Below, one piece after another: positions 17,101 to 24,576 of a stretch of DNA of 64,000 nt. Origin of the DNA: CAZSHG01 sp964606695 [NCBI: uncultured bacterium] (GTDB lineage Bacteria; UBP14; UBA6098); NCBI GenBank assembly GCA_964606695.1, contig CAZSHG010000014.1:22870-86869 (forward strand), read 5' to 3'. The notes under the pieces are model-generated. The model made no database searches and was not told the DNA's origin. It saw only the letters and a program-made list of their open reading frames with translations. A program made the translations under genes and the position numbers. The first letter of the stretch is position 1. Each line of letters begins with the position of its first letter.

Positions 17101-20100
17101 TTCCTCGATATGAATAACGATTACTACGAATATACAATCGATCTTTCGAGCAATGAATTCGAAGTCCCGGAAACCCGTAGCGAGGTCGATGACGGTTCGG
17201 GGGAATACTGGCGACTATATAGGATTCCCCTGCAGGATTCCGTATTCACGCTACATCCGGACGGCAAGGTTTTCCGAAGAGAGGAAATAGGCTCACCGGA
17301 TTGGCAGAGGATTAAATACGCGCGTATGTGGATCGATGGTGTAGAGGATTACGCCAAAATATGGATCGCCGAAGTTAATCTGGTAGGCAACAAGTGGGAA
17401 GAGGAAAGCGAACATCTCGAAATCACCACAAAGAATACACACGAAGACGGCGATTACGAGTCTCCCCCACTCGTAACTGGCGAAAGATCGGTTACGACGG
17501 GAATTATGAGCCAGGAACAATCGCTCGTTGTAATATACGACAACGTGCCGGGCAATTCTTCAGTAGCCTGCCACCGCTCGTCTTTCGCGGGTGAATCGAT
17601 GGATTTGACCTTATATCAGGCGTTGGATATGTGGGTATATTTCAACGAGAGTGCCAGCGACGATTCCGTGATGTTCTATTTCAAACTCGGAAGGGACGCG
17701 AATAACACATACGAATACAGGACTTACCTCGACGACGGTTGGGCGGAATCCAACCAGGTAATCATGGATTTCCCGGAGATGACAGCCTTTAAGGATCAAT
17801 ATCAAACCTCGGTTTCTGACACCGCCATCGAAGATATCGAACCGATATTTGAAACGGAAAACGGATTCTACGTCATCAACGGTTCGCCTACACTAACGGA
17901 TATTAGATATTTCGAGATAGGCGTAGTCAACCCCTATCCATACAGGCCTATTTCCGGCGAAATATGGGTCGATGAACTTCGTGTAACCGACGTCCGAAAG
18001 GAACCGGGCTGGGCGGAAAAAACGACTTTTTCCGTTAATTTCGCCGACCTGGCGAATTTCAGCGGAACGATCGAGCGCAAGGACAGCGAATTCCACAGTC
18101 TCAACGAAAAAGTGGGCACCGGTAAAACCGAGACAGTGTTGAGCTTATCCGGCGGATTCAAACCGGATAAATTCGCGCCCGACCGCTGGGGGCTTGGCCT
18201 GCCTATAACGTCGAATTATTCCCGTAGGATATCCGTGCCACGCCTTAAGACAGGCTCAGATATCAGCGTTCCCGATAGCTTACGCAACGAGGAAACCACT
18301 ACAACCAAGCAATACTCAATTAACATCACCGAAACCCTAAAACCGCGCGATCCCCACTGGCTTATCGGATTGACGTTTGCGAGATTATCGCACAGCGTTA
18401 GCGCCGGAGAAACGAGGGAGACAAGCCCGACTTATCCATTGAAAATAGGGCGCAACTGGACCGCCCGCCAGACCTACGATCTCACACCTCGAGAAAAGGA
18501 CTGGAGCGTCCATCTTACAAGATGGATGTTTTCAGGTAAAGACGACGAAGAGGGTGAACCGCCCGATACTACTAAGGAAACTGGCGCGGCGATTTCCGAA
18601 CCGGATATTGGAATGCCAGGAAGAAAACAGGGACGAGTGGATACGACCAGAGTTCCCGGGATAATAGACCTGTCGCTAAACTTCGCCCCTACGACGTTAA
18701 AATTTGAAACCACGCTGTCAGGTCGAGAGGACGAGAGATTCGATAGATACGATACAAGAACTTACAGCAACACAAGGACCCTGACCCACTCGGCCATTTT
18801 AAATACGAACATTGTGCCGCCGATAACCACCGGTTTCAACCTGACTATGAAACGAGATATAGGGGATTCCGCGTATTTCAGATGGAAACACCCGATGGTT
18901 ATCGGTGATCCGTTATCGAAGTCGATAAGCCAAAACGTGCGTTACACTCCTCAACTCGTCGCCTGGCTATCCCAGAATTATGAAGTCCGCGGCGATTATC
19001 AGGAAGACACAGACCCGTCGAGATATCCCGACAGATTTGGCAATGTGAGCCTTAATCGCACTTTCAGGGCGTCCTGGGGACTCAAGTGGAGACAGTTGGG
19101 CGAATTCCTTTCCGGTTCGGGCGGAGATAGAGGTCCATCCAGACGACCGGACAGAGGCAGTCGAAGGCCGGGAGACGATAACCCCGAAAACGGCGAAGAT
19201 TCAGAATCCGAATCGGCGTCTCAGAGCGAATCGCAATCGGGCAAGGGTGCAATAGCGAATACTTTCGAGAAGGTCAAGCCGGTTTTCGATAACATAGACG
19301 ACCTTAACTTCGACTGGCAATTCGACGATAGGCGCACGATACCCAATCTGGCCGAACGCCCGAGCGTTCTATATCAGCTTTCGCTCACCACAAATCCGGG
19401 AGTAGGCCGGATCCAGGATTCTCTGACAACCAGTCAGGTCGAAAGTCATACATTGACCGAAAAGAGGAATATCCGCACCGGCGCGAGGTTGCCGCTGAAG
19501 ATGACCACACAACTCAGGTATAATTATGTTAAAAACCTCACGATAAACACGAATAACACGAAACAAATCCAGACGACGTTCCCGGATATCACATTGACCT
19601 GGAATGGATTGGGGCAAATACCGCCTTTCAAAACTATCGCCAGTAACGCCCGCGCGAATTCCCATTATTCTTACGAAGTTAGAGAGAATTTTGAATCCGA
19701 CGCCCTTAAATCGGATGCGCTTACACATAATTTCAACCCGCTCGTGTCGGTCAATCTGACCCTGAAACCGGGTATCAGCACAGATTACTCGACAAATTTA
19801 AGGGATTCGCACGAAAGGAACTACACACCCACCTCTGTTAGCGTAACACATAATTATGAATTAACCCATAAAATTACCGCCGGTTACTCTATCCGTGGTT
19901 CCAAAGGCTTTAAATTGCCTTTAATCGGGACTTTGAAATTTGAAAACCAGTTGACTCTTTCTCTTACCGTGCAGAACACAACGAGGAAAACTTATTCATG
20001 GATAGAAAATTCCGGCGATGAACCGTCTCGCCAACGCGACGACGTGGAATGGAGCTTTACACCTTCGGCGAGTTATAATTTCAGCAGGAATATTCAGGGC

Positions 20101-20196
20101 GGGATGGAGATTAAATGGATCGACACGAAGGACAAGAAGGTCGACCAGGTTCATCATGTTCGTGATGTCAGTATCTGGGTAGAATTGAAGTTCTAA
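14155..20196 (+). CDS. sprA: SprA, T9SS outer-membrane translocon protein
   Basis: At about 2010 residues this is the largest gene in the window. After a signal peptide (SILILALLIPLTILAQG) it has the SprA N-terminal signature (VSGYRRITLSGRSDW, FPSLQMEQESRFTITGTIG, EAGNTNLSLPGATFVG) and then an enormous beta-strand-rich body typical of SprA, which forms the 36-stranded translocation barrel of the type IX secretion system. Residues about 890-1000 contain DxDxDG-type calcium-like loops (EDIDGDGFLDSEDKE, DLNGNNFLDMNND). The start may be GTG 14155 or ATG 14167; neither has a clear ribosome site. No other core T9SS translocon gene is next to it, but cargo and PorV-like genes lie elsewhere in the window. 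Confidence 0.92.
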   Translation: MSYTMVWNKFEKNSILILALLIPLTILAQGVEMSLEQDGRYFLPLEDRFEPDNYDFSSISAGDTTLALLDYAALNHRYSATVYWNLGYVVITEWVLDRQIYASRVVPIDQFMLFLADRYWNTNAWEGAKEEAKSRRDGLSFEIPIDFPKGVRDIIGDGGAGLRVSGYRRITLSGRSDWISGQEFTPNQSKFPSLQMEQESRFTITGTIGSKISVTVDQDSQRETDLENTINISYTGEEDDVIQKIEAGNTNLSLPGATFVGYSEQVEGLFGIKSQFQIGDWAITAIASQEKGQHESTSITGNTSTQPTEIKDYNYLDLTYFWIDSSFIYPWVWPVTSNPNMSGDSIVEFTLWVDNQVASDNLDMGAIDGEAMPHPESTFVDNIGHRGSFHQISQQDYQVYRTLGWFYMTGYNTLSDNYAIACSYILRHSDGTPDDTVGGLYIDPESGDTTVKLNLIRPPGMLATNPCWEQTWRNVYYLSSTDLNTENIEIEIFLAPVSNDIHSDTTQTPTVNFLHVFGLDEVNSSGISGNDGFVDVSMINPGDGHLIFPILHPFNPSDIEDDNTRLHIGENTPRVPSMYDSTDNDAIVRDHKYVIRVKTGQRQNPMNLGRFNIMENSEVVKLGGRTLQRGTDYRMDYQIGQITFLNDDALNPNTTLTIDFDYEPFFMPEQKALLGARAEYRFGENSWLGGTAIYKSTSSAERRPRIGREPGKAFIWDADLQLDYEVPFITEAVNAIPLIHTEAQSRIKFTAEVAEVVGNPNTKDEAYIDDFEGSKSTFNLEIRRTAWKKSAAPSGLAQENRGHLIWYNPYDKVPVSQIWPQKEVATEDSKTNVLIMEFDPDSAGGGPDKWAGVQRYITTGYHDQSKSMFLEVWVRGNEGNLHFNLGSINEDIDGDGFLDSEDKEISGYRDGILTEAEDVGLDGLPDEEEPGYSADNLDPNGDNWEWSNDDPDNYSKINGTEGNAQDPESGTKPDTEDLNGNNFLDMNNDYYEYTIDLSSNEFEVPETRSEVDDGSGEYWRLYRIPLQDSVFTLHPDGKVFRREEIGSPDWQRIKYARMWIDGVEDYAKIWIAEVNLVGNKWEEESEHLEITTKNTHEDGDYESPPLVTGERSVTTGIMSQEQSLVVIYDNVPGNSSVACHRSSFAGESMDLTLYQALDMWVYFNESASDDSVMFYFKLGRDANNTYEYRTYLDDGWAESNQVIMDFPEMTAFKDQYQTSVSDTAIEDIEPIFETENGFYVINGSPTLTDIRYFEIGVVNPYPYRPISGEIWVDELRVTDVRKEPGWAEKTTFSVNFADLANFSGTIERKDSEFHSLNEKVGTGKTETVLSLSGGFKPDKFAPDRWGLGLPITSNYSRRISVPRLKTGSDISVPDSLRNEETTTTKQYSINITETLKPRDPHWLIGLTFARLSHSVSAGETRETSPTYPLKIGRNWTARQTYDLTPREKDWSVHLTRWMFSGKDDEEGEPPDTTKETGAAISEPDIGMPGRKQGRVDTTRVPGIIDLSLNFAPTTLKFETTLSGREDERFDRYDTRTYSNTRTLTHSAILNTNIVPPITTGFNLTMKRDIGDSAYFRWKHPMVIGDPLSKSISQNVRYTPQLVAWLSQNYEVRGDYQEDTDPSRYPDRFGNVSLNRTFRASWGLKWRQLGEFLSGSGGDRGPSRRPDRGSRRPGDDNPENGEDSESESASQSESQSGKGAIANTFEKVKPVFDNIDDLNFDWQFDDRRTIPNLAERPSVLYQLSLTTNPGVGRIQDSLTTSQVESHTLTEKRNIRTGARLPLKMTTQLRYNYVKNLTINTNNTKQIQTTFPDITLTWNGLGQIPPFKTIASNARANSHYSYEVRENFESDALKSDALTHNFNPLVSVNLTLKPGISTDYSTNLRDSHERNYTPTSVSVTHNYELTHKITAGYSIRGSKGFKLPLIGTLKFENQLTLSLTVQNTTRKTYSWIENSGDEPSRQRDDVEWSFTPSASYNFSRNIQGGMEIKWIDTKDKKVDQVHHVRDVSIWVELKF

Positions 20197-20245
20197 AACG
20201 AAATATATATTGCCAAACGCTCCAAAGAGTTTATTTTATAGCATC

Positions 20246-21391
20246 ATGGATAAGGAAAATCACGAAGAAACCAGAACACTCAGACGGGAAGTAACACGCC
20301 TATCGCGCCTGCTCCAGATCGGGCGGGCTCTCGCAAGCGATATGCACCTTGAAAACCTCATGGATAGGGTGACAGAAGAATGTGCCATGCTAATCGGCGC
20401 GAGACGCTGTATCGTCTGGATTCTCGACCGTGCGAAATCTGAACTCTGGACGGCGCTATTTCCTTCGGGGAAAATTATAAAACTCCAGCTGGATGAGGGA
20501 ATGGCCGGTTGGGTCGCAACAACCCGCGAATATATAATCTCGGACGAACCGCACGAAGACAGCCGATTCAAAGGCAAACTCGAAAGCGTTTTCGGTTACG
20601 AGGTAAATAACATAATGGTTATCCCTCTAGTGAACTACAAAAGCGAAACCATCGGCGTAATGGAGGTTATTAATAAGGAATCCGGAGGATTCAACACCGA
20701 CGACTATCTGCTTTTACAGGCCGCCGCGGCGCAGATTTCCATGAGTATCGAAAACTCGAGACTGTATAACGACCTGCGAAGGACTTTCGGGTCTCTTACG
20801 GAGGTTATGGCGGCAACCATCGATGCTAAACACCCGATTTCAAAAGGACATTCAAAACGCGTGGCCAAATATTCGATAGGTATCGCGCGGGAACTGAACC
20901 TTACCGAAAAAGACATCGAGCAAATTCGCATCGCGAGCCTACTCCACGATTACGGCAAAATCGGAATCGACGATTCGATTCTGAAAAAAGAAGGACCGCT
21001 TACGGGAGGCGAATATGAGGAGATAAAAAACCACGCTAAAATTACTCACGACATCGTGAGTAAAGTCCATTTTGCCGAGGATCTCGCCGATGTCCCGCTT
21101 ATAGCGAGCACTCATCACGAGCGGTGGGATGGCACGGGTTATCCCTTCGGCCTCGCCAGGGAGACGATTCCGTTGGGCGCAAGGATTATCGGCGTGGCGG
21201 ATTCTTTCGACGCGATAACTTCCACACGGGAATACAAAAAGGCCCTGACTTTCGAGGAAGCAAAAGCAGAGATACTGGCGGAGAGCGGATCACATTTCGA
21301 TCCCCTTGTAGTTGATGCCTTTGCCAGATATTATAATAAGACGCTCAAACCGCTAATCGATAAGGGCGAATTGCCCAATGGAGAACAATGA
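20246..21391 (+). CDS. GAF-HD-GYP protein, probable cyclic-di-GMP phosphodiesterase
   Basis: I choose ATG 20246; an upstream TTG at 20210 is less likely. The 381-residue protein has a GAF sensor domain (about residues 20-175) and an HD-GYP domain (about residues 185-355) with the HD pair (SLLHDYGKIGIDD), downstream His (STHHERWDGTGYP, containing the GYP motif) and IIGVADSFDAITS. HD-GYP proteins hydrolyse cyclic di-GMP. The gene follows sprA by about 50 bases, so it may be cotranscribed with it, and overlaps the next gene as ATGA. Confidence 0.93.
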   Translation: MDKENHEETRTLRREVTRLSRLLQIGRALASDMHLENLMDRVTEECAMLIGARRCIVWILDRAKSELWTALFPSGKIIKLQLDEGMAGWVATTREYIISDEPHEDSRFKGKLESVFGYEVNNIMVIPLVNYKSETIGVMEVINKESGGFNTDDYLLLQAAAAQISMSIENSRLYNDLRRTFGSLTEVMAATIDAKHPISKGHSKRVAKYSIGIARELNLTEKDIEQIRIASLLHDYGKIGIDDSILKKEGPLTGGEYEEIKNHAKITHDIVSKVHFAEDLADVPLIASTHHERWDGTGYPFGLARETIPLGARIIGVADSFDAITSTREYKKALTFEEAKAEILAESGSHFDPLVVDAFARYYNKTLKPLIDKGELPNGEQ

Positions 21392-22047
21392 CCCCGATTC
21401 GACGATTCTATGACCTGTTGTTCGATAGATACGGCGACCTCGAATGGTGGCCGGGCGAAACTCCTTTCGAGATAATGATAGGCGCGATTTTAACACAAAA
21501 TACGAATTGGAAAAACGTCGAAAAAGCCCTGGATAACCTCGACGAACTGGGGCTTCTATCCCCGGAAATACTGCTGACAGCCGACAGCGATACAGTGAGG
21601 ACCGCCATTAAACCGTCCGGTTATTTCAATCAGAAGACGTTAAAACTCGCGAGATTCATGGATTGGTTCGACCGAACCGCAGACTGCGATATCGACAGAT
21701 TATCGGAATATTCCACGCAGGAACTAAGACAGGGATTGTTATCGATTAAGGGTATCGGCCCCGAAACCGCGGACGATATCCTGCTTTATGCTCTCGAACG
21801 TCCGGTTTTCGTAGTAGATGCATATACCTTCCGAATTGCTTTCCGCCATGGATGGACGCCATACGGCATAGGTTATCAAGAGCTATCTCAGCTTTTCGCG
21901 GATTCCATCGAGGAAGATATTGAACTATATAAGAACTACCACGCTTTAATTGTCGAGACAGGCAAAACGTATTGCAAAAAGAAAAAGCCGTTGTGCGAAA
22001 ACTGTCCCGGCAGAAAACTTTTACCCGAAAGCGGCGCCCTTGAATAA
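21388..22047 (+). CDS. HhH-GPD DNA glycosylase related to endonuclease III (COG2231-like)
   Basis: Starts at ATG 21388, overlapping the HD-GYP stop. The 219-residue protein has the helix-hairpin-helix and Gly-Pro/Asp region LSIKGIGPETADDILL followed by catalytic-type Asp in VVDAYTFRI. The Lys found in bifunctional endonuclease III (GVGRKTA) is Glu here, which fits a monofunctional glycosylase such as the MagIII-like or COG2231 group. The C-terminal iron-sulfur motif is incomplete: C-x6-C-x2-C is present (YCKKKKPLCENC) but the fourth Cys is missing. Probably base-excision repair; the damaged base is unknown. Confidence 0.85.
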   Translation: MTPIRRFYDLLFDRYGDLEWWPGETPFEIMIGAILTQNTNWKNVEKALDNLDELGLLSPEILLTADSDTVRTAIKPSGYFNQKTLKLARFMDWFDRTADCDIDRLSEYSTQELRQGLLSIKGIGPETADDILLYALERPVFVVDAYTFRIAFRHGWTPYGIGYQELSQLFADSIEEDIELYKNYHALIVETGKTYCKKKKPLCENCPGRKLLPESGALE

Positions 22048-22966
22048 TCAAAAAAATACACATGATTACACTCCTGGAAGCGTTCACGATCTTATTTGCG
22101 AGACTATCGAGCAATCGATAGAAACGCAGGACTCTATCCGGGTGGTAGGTGAAGTTGCGAACCTACTGGATAATCGCAAGGAATCCGGTTGGATGTTCTT
22201 TTATCTCAAAGATATAACCAATTCTGTCCGATGCGTCGTTCCGCCGAAGGTTAGCGAGAAACTCGATTTCAATCTTAAAGAGGGCGCGCGAATTATCGTG
22301 GAGGGCAAACTCTGGCTATATCGTAAAGAGGCCAAAGTCGAATTACTATTGAATTCCATAAAACCCATCAAGACCCTGGCCGAACGCATACATACCGACC
22401 CTATAATAAAGAAGCTCGACGACGAAGGAGTATTGAGGAAAGCCCAATTGAAATCGATCCCGACAAATCCTCCCCCTTCGCGTTTCGCTATTATCTCGCC
22501 CAAAAATTCTTCGGCACCTGTGGACATCCGTGCGGGAGCCACCGGCACTGGCGAATTGACTTTCCTCGTTCGATACACGGAAGACGACGAACCTGAAACT
22601 CTAATCGAGGAAATTAATAAATGCAATCGGCACAATGACGAACTCGATGCTATAATTATCACGAAAGGCGGCGGCGGAGACCTGAGTATATACGATAACG
22701 AGGAAGTCCTCCGCACCGTGGCTAATAGCGAGCTTCCGGTAATATCCGCTGTGGGGCACCCGGCGGATAACACACTGCTGGATTTCGTCGCAGTGGAAAG
22801 CCGCCCGACTTCCACCCTCGCGGGACAATGGCTCAGAGAAATACATCGCAACTACAAACACAACAGACAGATCGAACGAAAACAGATAATTACACTTTCG
22901 ATAGTCGTTTTGCTAATCGTGGTTGTTATGATCGTTCTCTGGGGTTTGGGTGTATTCGGTAAGTAG
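22040..22966 (+). CDS. Membrane-anchored exonuclease VII large-subunit-like protein
   Basis: I place the start at TTG 22040, inside the stop region of the glycosylase gene; earlier in-frame starts would lie within that gene, and no ATG is in frame. The product is about 308 residues. It has an OB-fold domain (VVGEVANLLDNRKESGWMFF and onward) and an XseA catalytic domain with DAIIITKGGGGDLSIYDNEE and PVISAVGHPADNTLLDFVA (His and Asp retained). The long coiled-coil C-terminus that binds XseB is absent; instead there is a basic linker and a terminal transmembrane helix (LSIVVLLIVVVMIVLWGLGV). No xseB is nearby. Confidence 0.85.
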   Translation: MNNQKNTHDYTPGSVHDLICETIEQSIETQDSIRVVGEVANLLDNRKESGWMFFYLKDITNSVRCVVPPKVSEKLDFNLKEGARIIVEGKLWLYRKEAKVELLLNSIKPIKTLAERIHTDPIIKKLDDEGVLRKAQLKSIPTNPPPSRFAIISPKNSSAPVDIRAGATGTGELTFLVRYTEDDEPETLIEEINKCNRHNDELDAIIITKGGGGDLSIYDNEEVLRTVANSELPVISAVGHPADNTLLDFVAVESRPTSTLAGQWLREIHRNYKHNRQIERKQIITLSIVVLLIVVVMIVLWGLGVFGK

Positions 22967-22969
22967 TAA

Positions 22970-23614
22970 TCAATTCAATACGTAATCCGCGAGATAACGC
23001 GACTTATTGAGCATTGAACCGACATATTTTTCCATCTGGATATAGCCCGTATCCGGCAAGAAGTGATAATATATATTCTCCCCCGGCGGTTCATAATACT
23101 GGAATCCCACGCAATTCTCGAAACTTCCGGCGGGCACTTCCGCGGGGGGCATCAGTGAGATAAACCCCATCTCGGTTTCCTCGGTCGGATTGGGCGCGTA
23201 ACTCAGGAATATCTCGCCATCCGTGGAAGGGTATTTGAATAGAAGATGGGGATTTTCATACGGCTCGAAATTATCGGCCACGGGGGCGTATTCATACAAG
23301 CCTTCTATCGTATTCCCCCACCATAAAGTGAAACTGGAAAACACCGTGTCCTCGATGAAACTCTCCAGACGAATTTCGTTAACTCGATTCCCCTCGTGCG
23401 CGAAGGCTCTATCTACGATATATCTTTCGTTGTATGCGATATAATCGGCGAGAGAATCGTCCCAGACCTGGACGTCGAAGGTCCATTCGTTCCCGACTTC
23501 AAAGGGCCATATCGCATCGTCGATTTCGTGGGGAACCCCGTCTGGAGGATCGTCCTCGCATCCCGTTATAATCAGGATAAATAGAAGAGATGATATACTA
23601 ATAAACTTCCGAAT
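22970..23614 (-). CDS. Lipoprotein of unknown function with apparent ATT start codon
   Basis: The frame is open from a TAG upstream and contains a perfect lipoprotein signal (RKFISISSLLFILIITGCED), but there is no ATG, GTG or TTG before it. The codon in the right place is ATT at 23614, preceded by GAGG nine bases away, giving 214 residues. A GTG at 23344 would give only 124 residues and remove the signal. The start overlaps the end of the upstream MBL-fold gene by 17 bases. The mature protein is acidic and aromatic-rich, with no recognised family. Confidence 0.75.
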   Translation of the reverse strand: MRKFISISSLLFILIITGCEDDPPDGVPHEIDDAIWPFEVGNEWTFDVQVWDDSLADYIAYNERYIVDRAFAHEGNRVNEIRLESFIEDTVFSSFTLWWGNTIEGLYEYAPVADNFEPYENPHLLFKYPSTDGEIFLSYAPNPTEETEMGFISLMPPAEVPAGSFENCVGFQYYEPPGENIYYHFLPDTGYIQMEKYVGSMLNKSRYLADYVLN

Positions 23615-24539
23615 ATCTGCTGTCCTCGGTAGAAATCGAATATGATCCGTCGTCTTCTACGGTAACAGTTATCGTGCCGGAAAGGTCGGTGCGATATATT
23701 TCGGAAGTCCACGCTTGCATTCGACTAAGCGTTTCGGAATGCGGATGGCCGTAGGGATTATTCAAGCCGCAGGATATAGCGCAGAAATCCGGTTGGAGAG
23801 CCTCTAAAAATGTCTCGCAACTCGAATATCGGCTTCCATGATGATTGGCGACGTAGCATTCGACTATACGACAATCGCCGGCGATCCTGTCTTCGATATT
23901 GACGCGGTCGCCCGCGTCGCTTCCGTTTATATCGCCGCCTATCCAGACGTCGAAATCGTTATAACTTATGATACAACCGACCGACCGGTCGTTTTCCTGA
24001 AAAACTACAGTTCCGTTGCCATCGCTGGCAATACAGGCGATAACAACACCCTCATCGCCAAGAAGAAGCGTATCGCCGGCGAATAGCGTCCTGCGTTTAG
24101 TGCCGATAACTCCCTCGTAATTAAGGAAATTGTTAGATGTATATGTTCCCCCGTGGTCATAACAATAACCGTTCAGGTCGATTAGATCGAAGACTTCATC
24201 CGCACCTCCGATATGGTCGCCGTCGTAATGGGAGGCGATGCTCAAATCCAGCAAGTCTATACCCAGAGAATCGAGAAGCGGCAATACGTCGTCTTCCGCC
24301 GATGTTCCCAGCCCAAAATCATATAACAGATTATAACCGTCCGGAGAGGTTATTAATGCGGAGCTTGCCTGGCCCACGTCGATGATTCTCACGTAGAAAT
24401 TGCCGTCGCCGAAATGGCCATCCGGCGGATCGACGGGGCCGTTTTCCGTACAACCGTAGAGTAGTATTACAAGAAGAGAAGTAATGAATAGTATCAGGCG
24501 TCTGTTTCCAAGCGTGGTGAGGCCATTTGAAAATCTCAT
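23598..24539 (-). CDS. MBL-fold hydrolase, ComEC-like, lipoprotein
   Basis: The 313-residue protein starts at ATG 24539. It has an N-terminal lipobox (LLVILLYGCTEN) and a metallo-beta-lactamase domain with the zinc motif SHYDGDHIGG, then DVWIGGDINGSD and ANHHGSRYS, as in the hydrolase part of ComEC/Rec2 competence proteins. Such stand-alone exported versions may act as nucleases or phosphodiesterases outside the cytoplasm; the substrate is not known. It is followed at once by the ATT-start lipoprotein gene. Confidence 0.88.
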   Translation of the reverse strand: MRFSNGLTTLGNRRLILFITSLLVILLYGCTENGPVDPPDGHFGDGNFYVRIIDVGQASSALITSPDGYNLLYDFGLGTSAEDDVLPLLDSLGIDLLDLSIASHYDGDHIGGADEVFDLIDLNGYCYDHGGTYTSNNFLNYEGVIGTKRRTLFAGDTLLLGDEGVVIACIASDGNGTVVFQENDRSVGCIISYNDFDVWIGGDINGSDAGDRVNIEDRIAGDCRIVECYVANHHGSRYSSCETFLEALQPDFCAISCGLNNPYGHPHSETLSRMQAWTSEIYRTDLSGTITVTVEDDGSYSISTEDSRYSEVY

Positions 24540-24576
24540 CTATATCAATATCCTAATGTAGTTTCTTATTATATGT

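Noticed and set aside
20210-20245. TTG start for the HD-GYP gene
   Set aside because: No ribosome site; ATG 20246 begins where the family homology begins to be plausible.
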